Shown piece by piece: positions 40,867 to 50,255 of a DNA stretch of 64,000 bases. The DNA is from Acinetobacter sp. ANC 4862 (GTDB lineage Bacteria > Pseudomonadota > Gammaproteobacteria > Pseudomonadales > Moraxellaceae). Position numbers and translations under genes: made by a program. Position 1 is the first letter of the stretch. Each line of letters opens with the position of its first letter. Location: the NCBI RefSeq assembly GCF_004336635.1, contig NZ_SJXH01000005.1, positions 1 through 64,000 of the forward strand, in the 5' to 3' direction. Under the pieces are notes generated by a model. The model was not told the origin of the DNA. It searched no databases and saw only the letters and a list, made by a program, of their open reading frames with translations.

Positions 40867-42138
40867 TTAAAGAAGCTCAGGCTGGGTCATGAATTGAGCA
40901 GTCTCAGGACTATCTTCAATAAAATCATGACCGCCAAATTCATTATTGCTTAAATTTAAATGCTTATAACTGAGCAAATAAAAATCGCTATATTTTTTGA
41001 TCACAATCGGATGCATTCCTACGGTTAAAGGCTCCTGCTCTTTAAACAGCTTCATGACCTGCCGATCATTCATTGCCACGACATAGCGTTGGTCATTTAA
41101 ATTAATCTGCACCAAACCACTGCCTTTGGCAAAAATAGGAATCAGAAATTTATGATTTAAGGCAATTGCACCGACAGCATAACTTTCAATTTTCTGGCTA
41201 ATCACATTAAACACCAAGCCATGACCAAAACAGTCCATCAACAGGCTGCTGTTTTCTTGCGGCAGATTGACCTGTATACCCAGTTTCAGTAAGTCTTGTT
41301 GACTGACTTGCTTGTTGCTAAGCAATTCTCGCAACAAATTCTGTTTTAACTTGGAATCAAAAAACTGGTTATCCAGCTGTAAATCATTGTTGATTAAAAT
41401 CGAACCCAGCGCATTGCGGTGTCGCGGCAATAAGTTTTCAATGACTTTACGATAATAGAACTTGCTGCTCTTTTTGACCTGACGTATTTTTTTATAAAAA
41501 TAGGGTTCATCAAATTCATGCAATAAAAAGTCATGCAGTAATTCTGAACTGGCCAGAACAGCAATCGCATCGTGCCCGGTAAATGGCAATTTCAAAGTCT
41601 GAATTTTAGGCAAGACTTGTTCAAGTTTTAAATATTGCGCACGATCTTCAACACAGTACGGATCATAAACCACAATGTATTCACGCTCAGCGGAAACATC
41701 TTCAGGCTGCACCTGCATATTGGCATTTAATTCCGCATGGAAAAACATGTTATAGCGCGGGTCTTCCACATCTTCAGGATTAATTGAATACTGTGGCACC
41801 AATGCAACCACGCGTTTTAAATCGAGCAAATTAGAATATTTGATTGCAGCATAACCGCCCATTGAGCCGCCATAGCCAATGCGGGTTTTAAACGGCGCAA
41901 TCAGTTCCTGAATCTCGGCAAACATCTGTCTCATTGAGCTTTCAGGAAACCACGATTTCTGCTTCGGCATAATCCCAATGACATTAAAATCATGTTTATG
42001 CAAGGATTTTTCGGCGTTGATCGACAACCCTTTGGCGCGGGTAATTAAATCGCCAAAAGAGAAAATCAGCTCATCCGATGAACCTTTTAGGAATATTGCA
42101 CGAATTTGTTCGTCTTCAAAAATAATGTGTTTTTCCAT
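40867..42138 (-). CDS. Alpha/beta-hydrolase-like protein of unknown function
   Basis: A 423-residue protein. A nucleophile-elbow motif, GYGGSMGGYAAIKY, and a later GHDAIAVL (possible catalytic His) indicate an alpha/beta-hydrolase core in the first 220 residues. The part from about 225 to the end is a separate region with a KKIRQVKKSSKFYYRK basic linker and then strands, including GLVFNVISQKIESYAVGAIALNH, that I cannot place. The start is ATG 42138; the longer reading begins at GTG with no ribosome site. It is divergent from the methyltransferase gene. The protein might act on a surface polymer or acyl ester, but that is speculation. Confidence 0.65.
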   Translation of the reverse strand: MEKHIIFEDEQIRAIFLKGSSDELIFSFGDLITRAKGLSINAEKSLHKHDFNVIGIMPKQKSWFPESSMRQMFAEIQELIAPFKTRIGYGGSMGGYAAIKYSNLLDLKRVVALVPQYSINPEDVEDPRYNMFFHAELNANMQVQPEDVSAEREYIVVYDPYCVEDRAQYLKLEQVLPKIQTLKLPFTGHDAIAVLASSELLHDFLLHEFDEPYFYKKIRQVKKSSKFYYRKVIENLLPRHRNALGSILINNDLQLDNQFFDSKLKQNLLRELLSNKQVSQQDLLKLGIQVNLPQENSSLLMDCFGHGLVFNVISQKIESYAVGAIALNHKFLIPIFAKGSGLVQINLNDQRYVVAMNDRQVMKLFKEQEPLTVGMHPIVIKKYSDFYLLSYKHLNLSNNEFGGHDFIEDSPETAQFMTQPELL

Positions 42139-42261
42139 TTCCACACCGAAGCAAATCGGCCCTTGTTTTTTACAGTCAATAAAACAAATAGACACCTTGC
42201 CTATTTACGAAAAGCGACTATGTTATTTTATAGATGCCAAGAATATTAGAAAGCGCAAAAT

Positions 42262-43038
42262 ATGACACAATCACTTCATCCTGCCGCTCAAAAAGGCTTC
42301 AGTTCTGCTGCAGAACTTTATCAGCAGGTGCGTCCGGGTTATCCAGCAGAGATCGTGAGTTGGCTGCAACATCAGCTGCAACTGGGCGCAAATTCACAGG
42401 TCATTGATCTGGGTTCTGGCACGGGCAAATTCTTACCGTACTTACAACAGATTACTTCGCATATTATCGCGATTGAACCGGTTCAGGAAATGCTGGCACA
42501 GTTACAACAGGCATTTCCCGACATTCAAACCCTGCAAGCCTCCAGTGAACAGTTACCTGTGGCTGCACATAGTGTTGATGCTGTGATCTGCGCACAATCC
42601 TTCCACTGGTTTTCCAATCTTGAGACTTTACAGCAAATTCACCAAGTCTTGAAACCATCCGGACATTTGGCACTGATCTGGAATCAACGGGATATAAACG
42701 TTGACTGGGTCAAGGCACTGGCCGATCTGATTGAACCTTTCGAGGGTAACACACCGCGTTATCATAGTGGAAAGTGGAAAAATGTATTTGAGCAGCAATC
42801 ATTATTTCAGTTAGAAAATGTCCAGACTTTTGAGCAGCAGCATGTCGGTACAGTAGAAAATGTGGTGTCTAAACGTCTGCTTTCCACCAGTTTTATTGCT
42901 GCAATGCCTGAGCAAGAACAACAGCAACTAAAAGCTTTATTTGAACAGTTGGTCTTCAGCTACACTGGTAAATATCCACAAGATGAAATTACCTTCCCTT
43001 ATATAACCTATGCCTATGATTTTAAAAAAATTGATTAG
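42262..43038 (+). CDS. Class I SAM-dependent methyltransferase
   Basis: A 258-residue protein of the UbiE/MenG-like Rossmann methyltransferase fold. The SAM motif I is VIDLGSGTGKFLPYL, with IIAIEPVQEML as motif II region, and SVDAVICAQSFHWF as motif III. It resembles yeast trans-aconitate methyltransferase-like and related small-molecule enzymes; the substrate is unknown. It is followed after 15 bases by a lipoprotein gene in the same direction, probably the same operon. Confidence 0.85.
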   Translation: MTQSLHPAAQKGFSSAAELYQQVRPGYPAEIVSWLQHQLQLGANSQVIDLGSGTGKFLPYLQQITSHIIAIEPVQEMLAQLQQAFPDIQTLQASSEQLPVAAHSVDAVICAQSFHWFSNLETLQQIHQVLKPSGHLALIWNQRDINVDWVKALADLIEPFEGNTPRYHSGKWKNVFEQQSLFQLENVQTFEQQHVGTVENVVSKRLLSTSFIAAMPEQEQQQLKALFEQLVFSYTGKYPQDEITFPYITYAYDFKKID

Positions 43039-43053
43039 AAATAAGGAATCATC

Positions 43054-43668
43054 ATGAAAAAACTTCCACTGAAACAACTTGGTTTGCCTGTTTTATTATG
43101 TTCAAGCGTATTCCTGACGGCCTGTGATAACAGCAAAAATACAGCTACTCAAAACGATAAAATTCAACCTGAAGATAAAGTCATGCAGGAGTTGATTACC
43201 GAACCGGTCAAAGCGTTTGAGAAAACTCCGGATGATCAACATGATATTGCCTTACTCACCGACTTCGATACGCGCTTCACCCAAATGAGTGATGACATGG
43301 AAGATGAGCTGACCAAAATGCACGAGGAGGGATCCTTAACCGATGAATTTGCGCATAATCGCAAACGTGACAATATTCAGTCAGCACTGAATATGTTGAA
43401 AGAACTGGATTTAAAAACCCAGCAAGGCCGCTATATTCAAGGCTTAATTGCAGAATACTGGCAAACCCAAGCCAAACTGTATGATCAGCATAAAGATAAA
43501 AAAGCAGAGGAAATGAAAAATTCAGGCGATCGAGTCAAAGGTTTAGGTAGTTTTTTACATGCCCAAGACCAGCTTGAACATTGGCAGTCACAATATCCGG
43601 AAATGGACCAAGCTGAAACAAAAAAAGCTGAAGCCGCTAAATCCGATACAACTCAATCTAGCTACTAA
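43054..43668 (+). CDS. Lipoprotein of unknown function
   Basis: A 204-residue lipoprotein with lipobox LTAC (lipidated C24). The mature part is very hydrophilic and mostly alpha-helical by composition, with acidic and Gln-rich stretches (FDTRFTQMSDDMEDELTKMH). No family is recognised. It follows the methyltransferase gene by 15 bases and is closed by a terminator, so the two are probably cotranscribed. Confidence 0.75.
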   Translation: MKKLPLKQLGLPVLLCSSVFLTACDNSKNTATQNDKIQPEDKVMQELITEPVKAFEKTPDDQHDIALLTDFDTRFTQMSDDMEDELTKMHEEGSLTDEFAHNRKRDNIQSALNMLKELDLKTQQGRYIQGLIAEYWQTQAKLYDQHKDKKAEEMKNSGDRVKGLGSFLHAQDQLEHWQSQYPEMDQAETKKAEAAKSDTTQSSY

Positions 43669-43681
43669 AACTGGATAGCAT

Positions 43682-43717
43682 AAAAAAGGGATCATTTGAT
43701 CCCTTCTACTTTTTTTA
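43682..43717. terminator. Terminator of the methyltransferase-lipoprotein unit
   Basis: AAGGGATCA and TGATCCCTT arms around TT, with A6 before and a T7 run after a short CTAC. Confidence 0.8.
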
Positions 43718-43730
43718 TTGTGTTGATGCT

Positions 43731-44141
43731 TTATGGTTGCTCTTTATACTGCACCAAGCCATCGCAAATCGTATCCCATTCTGCTTTAGATGCAGCAAAG
43801 ATATGTTGGGTCGGCTTTTGCTGAAGTGGTGTATCTAAGGTGCCAATTCTTAAACGGTACAGATCCGGTGTTTCAGTTTTAATGCTGATAATCGGTGAAC
43901 CACAATCGGCACAAAAACAGCGCTGTGTGGTTTCACTGGATTGGAACTTTTTCAGCAAATGCTCGCCTTGCACAATTTTAAAATCTGCTTTTCGAATCGG
44001 GGCATTGGTGGCAAAAGCTGTGCCATTCGCTTTACGACACTTTCGACAATGGCATTGCACGATGTCACCGATTTTACCCTGAATTTCATAGCGTAAACCG
44101 CCACACAAACAGCTTCCGCTATATAAATTTTGTTCAGACAT
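43731..44141 (-). CDS. GFA family zinc-binding protein
   Basis: A 136-residue protein of the glutathione-dependent formaldehyde-activating-like (CENP-V/GFA) family. Zinc ligands are seen as CLCGG (C11, C13), the CHCRKC cluster (C30, C32, C35) and CFCADC (near 92-97). The family fold is known, but most members lack a proven reaction. It converges on the upstream lipoprotein unit. No operon partner. Confidence 0.88.
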   Translation of the reverse strand: MSEQNLYSGSCLCGGLRYEIQGKIGDIVQCHCRKCRKANGTAFATNAPIRKADFKIVQGEHLLKKFQSSETTQRCFCADCGSPIISIKTETPDLYRLRIGTLDTPLQQKPTQHIFAASKAEWDTICDGLVQYKEQP

Positions 44142-44213
44142 AACAGCCGTATTTTTATAAGGTTTGAGTGATCAACCTAACATGCTTTAAATTACGGTTC
44201 AAAATATCTGCTG

Positions 44214-45416
44214 TTATTTTTTTATCGCCAGATAACTATGCACGCCCTCACCCGCAGCACGACCTGTCGCAAAACATGCAGTTAATAAATAACCGCCTGT
44301 CGGTGCATCCCAATCCAGCATTTCTCCGCAACAGAACACATGCGGATTTGACTTTAATTGCAGCTGTTCAGACAACACGTCTCGTTTAATGCCACCAGCA
44401 CAGCTAATCGCTTCTTCTATAGGACGAAAACCCTGTAAAGGAATAGGCAAATGTTTAATCTGCTGTGCCAAAGCCAGCGGATCACTCCACACATCTTTAG
44501 CCACCAATTCACGCACCAGATTGGCTTTGGCAAGATCTAAACCTGCTTTACGCCAGACATTACTTAAAGACTGCTTTTTAGTGGGTTGTAATTTTTGCGC
44601 GAGTTGCTCAACCGTCTGCTCTGGAATTAAATCCAAATAGAGTTGCATGGCCTGACCATTTTTAAGCTGCTGACGTAGCGCGCGACCCTGTTTATAGATC
44701 AGACCACTTTCCAGGCCATAATGGCTAATCACAATATCGCCCATGGTTTTGGCTTCACCTTCTACCCATGCTTCAACACGCTTTAAAGGTTGACCAAACA
44801 CCGGTTGCATGAACTTGGACCAATCATGTTCCACGCCTGCATTACTGGCATGAAAGGCTTCAATTTCATCCTCAGATAACCATTGTTGCCATGCTCCATC
44901 ACTACCGAGTCGTGACCAAGATACCGCACCACATGCCATCACAATGGCATCAAAAGGCTGGGTTTCAACCTGTTCCGTGACCAGGTTTTTAAACTGTAAT
45001 TCAGAACTGCTCAGCTTCAGACATTGATGTCGATAATGAAAAATTACACCATGTTGGGTTAAACGTTTTAACCAGGCACGCAGCAATGGCGCAGCTTTCA
45101 TCTCAATGGGAAATACCCGACCGGATGAACCAATATAGGATTCAATCCCTAAGCCCTTCATCCATTGCTGAATCCATTGGGCATCCCACTGTTTTACCCA
45201 AGGTGCAAGCCAGTCCGCTTGGTCATAACGCTCTATAAATTGAGCTACAGGCTCGGCATGAGAAATATTTAAGCCGGTTTTTCCGGCCATTAAAAATTTA
45301 CGTGCGGCCGAGGGTTTCTGTTCGTAGACATGCACGTCGTAATCGTACTGAGTTAAAACTTCTGCCGCCATCAATCCCGCAGGACCTGCCCCAATAATTG
45401 CAACACGTTTTTTCAT
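44214..45416 (-). CDS. HI0933/YhiN-type FAD-dependent flavoprotein (TIGR03862-like)
   Basis: A 400-residue predicted FAD oxidoreductase. The Rossmann motif is IIGAGPAGLMAAEVL near the start, and the C-terminal FCCGEMLDWDAPTGGYLL with CFATGRAAGEG forms the second dinucleotide contact, as in HI0933-like proteins. The reaction is unknown. Its start (ATG 45416, or ATG 45434 that overlaps the upstream gene by 11 bases) follows the TrmB-like gene directly, so the two are one operon. Confidence 0.85.
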   Translation of the reverse strand: MKKRVAIIGAGPAGLMAAEVLTQYDYDVHVYEQKPSAARKFLMAGKTGLNISHAEPVAQFIERYDQADWLAPWVKQWDAQWIQQWMKGLGIESYIGSSGRVFPIEMKAAPLLRAWLKRLTQHGVIFHYRHQCLKLSSSELQFKNLVTEQVETQPFDAIVMACGAVSWSRLGSDGAWQQWLSEDEIEAFHASNAGVEHDWSKFMQPVFGQPLKRVEAWVEGEAKTMGDIVISHYGLESGLIYKQGRALRQQLKNGQAMQLYLDLIPEQTVEQLAQKLQPTKKQSLSNVWRKAGLDLAKANLVRELVAKDVWSDPLALAQQIKHLPIPLQGFRPIEEAISCAGGIKRDVLSEQLQLKSNPHVFCCGEMLDWDAPTGGYLLTACFATGRAAGEGVHSYLAIKK

Positions 45417-45423
45417 AGCAAAC

Positions 45424-46092
45424 TTATTCAGCATCTTTTACATCAGTTTCTGATGCAATTTCGATAACCGCATTTTGACCTTGCAGCGGCATAAAATCAT
45501 CAAAACGGGTGGTGTAGCCTTCTGGCTTGGTGATGATGAGTTGCTGACACAATTCGCCACGTTCCAAATATTTAATTTCAAAATGGGTACGTGCTGATGT
45601 ACCTGGAATCACTTCTTTAATAAAAGGTAATTTCCAAGTCTCAATCAACTGCTGTTGTGCTTCTGCAATATATTCAGGCATATTACTGGCCAGAGTTACC
45701 GTTCCACCAACCTGTAAGCGTGACAGTAAAAATTCAAAAAATGGCATATTCAACCAGCGCTGTGCCGGATTATGCGGTTCAGGATTTGGATACAGAATAA
45801 AAAATTGCTGCACTTGCCCAGGATTCAAGGCATGGACGATCCATGGCATGGCATCGGCATGAATGGCTTGTAAATTGGCTTGCCCTTCTAAAGCATGCTG
45901 TTTTTGCATCGCCACATATTTTTCACGGGTGCGTTCAATGGCAATCAGTTTATGTTCGGGATGCTGACTCGAAAAAAGCAAGGCATGTTTACCTTTACCT
46001 GCACCAATTTCCACACAAATTGGCTCTGGGCTAATCATTTGAAAATCACGAGGCGCATGCATACGCTGTGCTTGAAATTGACGAATTGGCAT
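45424..46092 (-). CDS. TrmB-like SAM-dependent methyltransferase, divergent
   Basis: A 222-residue protein. The SAM motif is CVEIGAGKGKHALLF (30-40) and the overall plan is that of tRNA (guanine-46-N7) methyltransferase TrmB. However, the TrmB signature PDPWPKKRH is replaced by YPNPEPHNPAQRW (101-113), and the usual basic RNA-binding N-terminal tail is missing. It is therefore either a divergent TrmB or a paralogue with a different substrate; I cannot see whether a canonical trmB exists elsewhere. It is coupled to the flavoprotein gene, with the next start overlapping or touching its stop. Confidence 0.7.
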   Translation of the reverse strand: MPIRQFQAQRMHAPRDFQMISPEPICVEIGAGKGKHALLFSSQHPEHKLIAIERTREKYVAMQKQHALEGQANLQAIHADAMPWIVHALNPGQVQQFFILYPNPEPHNPAQRWLNMPFFEFLLSRLQVGGTVTLASNMPEYIAEAQQQLIETWKLPFIKEVIPGTSARTHFEIKYLERGELCQQLIITKPEGYTTRFDDFMPLQGQNAVIEIASETDVKDAE

Positions 46093-46182
46093 AATCAGAT
46101 CAAACTAACAAAAATCCGCTCAAGTCTAGCAAGAGCGACTGAGTTTGACTAATCGAATCATCATTTTTATCCGGAGAATAAG

Positions 46183-46368
46183 ATGCCTCGCACTTTTCCT
46201 TGCCCGCGTTGTGGCAAACCTTCGACTTGGGAAGGCAACGAGTTTCGTCCTTTTTGTTCAGAACGCTGTAAAATGATTGATTTGGGCGCTTGGGCAAATG
46301 ATGAATATAAACTGCCTACTCAAGATGCACCGCAAGCGGATGGCAGTCGTGAAGATGATGAATTTTAA
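46183..46368 (+). CDS. yacG: DNA gyrase inhibitor YacG
   Basis: A 61-residue zinc-finger protein. The four cysteines C7, C10, C25 and C29 (PCPRCGK and PFCSERCK) and [15 protein letters not shown] are the YacG signature. In E. coli the protein binds GyrB and inhibits gyrase. The acidic tail is ordinary. CGGAGAATAAG precedes the ATG. It stands alone with its own terminator. Confidence 0.93.
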   Translation: MPRTFPCPRCGKPSTWEGNEFRPFCSERCKMIDLGAWANDEYKLPTQDAPQADGSREDDEF

Positions 46369-46391
46369 TTATTTCAAAAAATTGCACATAT

Positions 46392-46420
46392 AAAAAAAGT
46401 CTGCAGATGCAGACTTTTTA
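46392..46420. terminator. Bidirectional terminator
   Basis: AAAGTCTGC and GCAGACTTT arms around AGAT with A and T runs, shared by yacG and the converging hydrolase gene. Confidence 0.85.
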
Positions 46421-46437
46421 CTACCAAATTCAAAGTA

Positions 46438-47082
46438 TCAACCCGCTTTGCCCGCAACAAAGGGATTATGCTGTTTTTCAAAACCAATGCTACTGATCGG
46501 GCCATGACCTGAAATAAATTGGGTTTCATCTGGCAGACTGAAACATTCACGCTGAATCGAATCTAATAATTGCTGATGATTTCCACGTGGAAAGTCGGTA
46601 CGGCCAATCGACCCTTTAAACAGCACATCACCGGTCCATAATAGAGCATAATTTTTGTTATAGAACATCACGTGACCCGGGGTATGACCTGGAGCAAAAC
46701 GGACTTCAAATTCTTCATCGCCCAGCTTTAACACTTGTCCGCCTTCAAGCCATTGAGTAACGTCCACTTTTTCTGGAATAGGAAAGCCATAACGCGCTGA
46801 AGTCTCTTGAATCATGTCTAGCCAAAATGCATCTTCTTTATGCGGACCAATCACAGGAACATTCCACACTTTGGTTAATGCTCCCACTGCCCCCGCATGA
46901 TCCAGATGACCATGAGTCAACCATAAAGCTGTCACGGTCAAACCGAGTGCTTCAACTTCAGCTGCTAATTTTTCAGGCTCACCACCTGCATCAATCAAAA
47001 CTGCTTCTTTACTTTCTGAATCCCAAACAATTGAACAATTTTGCTGAAATGCCGTAACCGGAACAATTTTGACTTGCAACAT
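46438..47082 (-). CDS. Metallo-beta-lactamase-fold hydrolase, glyoxalase II-like
   Basis: A 214-residue binuclear metal hydrolase. The motif THGHLDHAGAV is followed by APGHTPGHVMFY, WTGDVLFKGSIGRTDFP and ISGHGP, the order seen in the YcbL-type subgroup of glyoxalase II-like proteins. It probably hydrolyses a thioester such as S-lactoylglutathione, but the subgroup has no C-terminal glutathione-binding domain. It is followed by hemH on the same strand upstream in transcription (22 bases apart), so it may share a transcript with it. Confidence 0.87.
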   Translation of the reverse strand: MLQVKIVPVTAFQQNCSIVWDSESKEAVLIDAGGEPEKLAAEVEALGLTVTALWLTHGHLDHAGAVGALTKVWNVPVIGPHKEDAFWLDMIQETSARYGFPIPEKVDVTQWLEGGQVLKLGDEEFEVRFAPGHTPGHVMFYNKNYALLWTGDVLFKGSIGRTDFPRGNHQQLLDSIQRECFSLPDETQFISGHGPISSIGFEKQHNPFVAGKAG

Positions 47083-47103
47083 AATGGTGAAACCTCGGTG
47101 AAA

Positions 47104-48117
47104 TTAGTGGGAAAATGTCTGCGTTAATGCATCAAGATTAGCTTGAAGCAAAGTTGTGAGCAATGCGATATGATCTGCACGGGTATTTAATGCAGGAATA
47201 TAAGCATATTGCTCCCCCCCCCCTGACTTAAAGGTTTCAGCATTTTGCAAAGCTAGTTCCTCTAGAGTCTCGAGACAATCCGCCGAAAACGCCGGACTTA
47301 GCACTTGTACTGATTTCACCCCTTGCTCTGCCCATTTGGTCAACAGCGTATCCGTATAAGGTTTAATCCACTCTTGCTTACCAAAACGGGATTGGAAACT
47401 GGCTGCCCACTGATAGTCCTGTAAACCCAAAGCCTGCGCCACAAGTTGCCCGGTAATTCGACAACGGTCTGCATACGGATCACCCTTATCCGCATACGGC
47501 TGTGGAATACCATGGAATGACATCAATAATTTTTCTGCAGCACCATGTTCAGCCTGATAATCCCGTACACTTTGCGCCAAAGCCTGAATATATAAAGGGT
47601 GCTGATAATAATCACGAATAATCGACAAGCCGGGTAAATTGCGCTGGGTCAGTATCCACTTGGCAACCGCATCATAGAGTGGAGCGGTAGAGGTTGCCGA
47701 ATATTGAGGAAACAGGGGAAGTAAAATAATGTGATCTTGTGGATTTAAGCTTAATTTTTGCAGCAATTCTTGAATACCTGGATTGCCATAACTCATGGCA
47801 GGGACAATATTTAATTCAAATTGCGGATAGTGCTCAATTAATTGCTGTTGAACCGCTTTAACTTGTTCTAAGACAATTTCACGCATCGGTGAATCTTGCC
47901 CCCAGACCATTGCATAAGCATGAGCCACACGCTTGGGTCGAAACGGTAAAATAAACAGTCTTAAAATGATTTGCCAAACGGGTTTTGGAATTTCAATGAC
48001 CCGCTGATCAGATAAAAACTGCTTCAGAAAACGACGCACTGCAGGAACAGTAGGTTCGTCTGGCGTACCCAAATTGGCTAAAATAATGGTGACTTTCGCT
48101 TTAGGTGCAGAAAACAT
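47104..48117 (-). CDS. hemH: Ferrochelatase
   Basis: It inserts ferrous iron into protoporphyrin IX, the last step of haem synthesis. It has 337 residues from ATG 48117, which follows AAGGG; the longer reading is spurious. Catalytic H202 is in [18 protein letters not shown]283 in [11 protein letters not shown] run of ten G (47214-47223 on the plus strand as C) encodes part of [13 protein letters not shown] at about 298-301. Against E. coli the alignment keeps length there, so the frame is intact, but a slip of one base would destroy the last 36 residues. It lies 14 bases upstream of the DUF4062 gene's stop. Confidence 0.96.
   Translation of the reverse strand: MFSAPKAKVTIILANLGTPDEPTVPAVRRFLKQFLSDQRVIEIPKPVWQIILRLFILPFRPKRVAHAYAMVWGQDSPMREIVLEQVKAVQQQLIEHYPQFELNIVPAMSYGNPGIQELLQKLSLNPQDHIILLPLFPQYSATSTAPLYDAVAKWILTQRNLPGLSIIRDYYQHPLYIQALAQSVRDYQAEHGAAEKLLMSFHGIPQPYADKGDPYADRCRITGQLVAQALGLQDYQWAASFQSRFGKQEWIKPYTDTLLTKWAEQGVKSVQVLSPAFSADCLETLEELALQNAETFKSGGGEQYAYIPALNTRADHIALLTTLLQANLDALTQTFSH
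47214..47223 (-). repeat. Ten-base poly-G tract inside hemH
   Basis: An uninterrupted run of ten C on the plus strand, read as G in hemH. Such tracts are classical slippage sites. Here the tract length keeps hemH in frame. Confidence 0.95.
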
Positions 48118-48182
48118 CAAACCCTTTCCAATATATATGAACTGGTTTACTTTAACAGTTTTCTGCACTTTCTCTATATAGA

Positions 48183-49211
48183 TTAATAGTTAGACTTAAA
48201 TTGAAAAACACGATGATTATCCAGCAAATTACTTTCTAAAAGCTTTTGCCCTTTGGGCGTGATTTGCCACAACATACGCTGACGGTCATCACGTCCAGAT
48301 TGTACAATCCAGTCATTTTGACGCATTTGCATTTTAATACTGTGCAAAGCACGAATATTAATTTGCGCACGTGCCACTGCATGGGCACGCGGCATTTCCG
48401 CACGCGCATCTTCCAGTCCTGTGTCATTTAAATAGTCATTCATACATTTAGAAAAATATTCTTCTGGTGTCGGATTGACAAACATGCTGCCTAAAATATT
48501 CAGTAACTGTGCCCAAGTCAGTTTCTTTTGAATTTTCAGCTCTTTGAAATTGCCATCTTGATAGGCATGCATTCGATATTCAAAAGAAAATAATTCATGC
48601 ATTGAAACTTTGGGTAAAGACAGGAACGGATCGACTTCCCGCTTGCCTACTTCAGTTTCAAGTTGCTCAATTTTAGCTTTGAGTTGATCAATTTCATCAT
48701 GCAAGGACTGCGTGTTCTGCGGTCGAACCCAACCTGAAACAGGATGGCGTTCAAGCATTTGCGGCATATTAAAGCGCACCGCCATTTCCAAATCACGAAG
48801 GCTGCGGTAAGTAAAAATTTGATCTGCTTCTTGTTGTAATAATTTACGGAATTCTAGGAATTTTTCGCGAAGTTCCGGCTTTTTATCCTGTAAAGCCGAG
48901 TCCCGGGATGCCGGATCTTCATGCATAAAGACAATAATCGGCTTCTGTTTGGTGACAGCATAAATATATTCGAGGTGCATATACCCGACACCTGACACAG
49001 ATTGCTCGCCATATTGACTGCCCAAAAGAATCACCACATAGTCGCAGTCATCAATTTGACGACGTGCAAATGCTGTACTCAGGGGTGTCCGTTGTTCCAA
49101 TCCCCAAGAAAAGAACCCCATTCCCACGAGAGTTTGAGCTAAAACAATACGCTCTGGTTGCATTTCACTGCCAGACGTAGAAATAAAAACCTGATAACGC
49201 TTATCGAGCAT
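48183..49211 (-). CDS. DUF4062 domain protein with coiled coil and winged-helix-like end
   Basis: A 342-residue protein with three parts. The N-terminus (about 1-150: [19 protein letters not shown], then [16 protein letters not shown] and [20 protein letters not shown]) is the DUF4062 domain, a TIR/nucleoside-processing-like fold. A predicted coiled coil follows at about 170-195 ([19 protein letters not shown]). The rest, ending in [15 protein letters not shown], looks like a winged-helix DNA-binding domain. DUF4062 occurs in STAND and other signalling or defence proteins; here it stands between murI and hemH as a single gene, so a defence role is only a suggestion. GAGGATAACC precedes the ATG. 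Confidence 0.78.
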   Translation of the reverse strand: MLDKRYQVFISTSGSEMQPERIVLAQTLVGMGFFSWGLEQRTPLSTAFARRQIDDCDYVVILLGSQYGEQSVSGVGYMHLEYIYAVTKQKPIIVFMHEDPASRDSALQDKKPELREKFLEFRKLLQQEADQIFTYRSLRDLEMAVRFNMPQMLERHPVSGWVRPQNTQSLHDEIDQLKAKIEQLETEVGKREVDPFLSLPKVSMHELFSFEYRMHAYQDGNFKELKIQKKLTWAQLLNILGSMFVNPTPEEYFSKCMNDYLNDTGLEDARAEMPRAHAVARAQINIRALHSIKMQMRQNDWIVQSGRDDRQRMLWQITPKGQKLLESNLLDNHRVFQFKSNY

Positions 49212-49335
49212 TGGTTATCCTCTTCCAATTGCATATTACATCCCCAACTGTAGCCATGCTCAGTTGTGCTGTAATCCAGCAACCCCAATATAAATTTTTT
49301 TAATATATTTCAAAACACTAGCCGCATTTCTTTAT

Positions 49336-50208
49336 TTATTCAATACCCACATTGCTCAAATTCCAAGTCAAATCTTCTGGAATGAGGTACTGCAACACGG
49401 TTTTTAAATTTTCTGCGTTATTGCCACTGACATGACATTCAATACGGACAGCATTATTTTGATCTTGTTCAAATAATAACTCATTTTTAATCAAAATACG
49501 GGCTGTTTGTCGCGCAACGGGTACACCAGAGTCAATTAATGTCAGTTTCTGACCAAAAATCGATTCAATCGCAGGTTTCAGGAAGGGATAATGAGTACAT
49601 CCCAAGACTAAATAATCTGCGCCTTGATCCACCACAGGTTGTAATATTTCTTTTAAAGTCGCTAAACATTCCGCACTCATTTGTGAACCACTTTCCACAA
49701 AGGGCACTAAATCCAGACAGGTCACAGGAATGACATTCACATTGGCAGGCAGGGCAAAACGTTGCATCACATCTTGAATCAGTTTGCCCCGAAAAGTTGC
49801 TGGCGTTGCAAGAACCGCGACTGTTTTTGATTTGGTTTGTAATACAGCAGGTTTTAATGCAGGCACTAAACCGATAATCGGAAAATCTTCACCATAATAA
49901 TCACGCAAATAATCCAGGCTAAAAGCAGAAGCGGTATTGCATGCCACCACTGCCACTTTACAGCCTTGACGATACAGCCATTCAATTGCATCGGCGGTTA
50001 GCTCACGAATATTTTGATCTTCCCGCGGTCCATAAGGCACATTGGCAGTGTCTGCATAATAAAGGATGCGTTCTTTGGGTAAATAATTCGCAATTTCCTG
50101 CGCGATAGACAAACCACCTATTCCAGAGTCAAAAATTCCAATAGGCGCATCAGCTTGCGCCTTGGGCATTGGATTTATTAAAGGATCAATAGGATGAATG
50201 GCTGTCAT
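49336..50208 (-). CDS. murI: Glutamate racemase
   Basis: It interconverts L- and D-glutamate to supply D-glutamate for peptidoglycan. The 290-residue protein has the catalytic cysteine pair C90 (AVVACNTAS) and C204 (LGCTHYPFL), and D27 in IFDSGIGGLS. A 20-residue N-terminal lead before PIGIFDSGIGG is longer than in many homologues, and a later start (MPKAQ) is possible. It is a minus-strand gene close to DUF1285 upstream, with a spacer of about 50 bases. Confidence 0.95.
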   Translation of the reverse strand: MTAIHPIDPLINPMPKAQADAPIGIFDSGIGGLSIAQEIANYLPKERILYYADTANVPYGPREDQNIRELTADAIEWLYRQGCKVAVVACNTASAFSLDYLRDYYGEDFPIIGLVPALKPAVLQTKSKTVAVLATPATFRGKLIQDVMQRFALPANVNVIPVTCLDLVPFVESGSQMSAECLATLKEILQPVVDQGADYLVLGCTHYPFLKPAIESIFGQKLTLIDSGVPVARQTARILIKNELLFEQDQNNAVRIECHVSGNNAENLKTVLQYLIPEDLTWNLSNVGIE

Positions 50209-50255
50209 AACTTCACTTTCAGCAGTTCAAAAGACGGGAGTACAAAGCTTAAACC

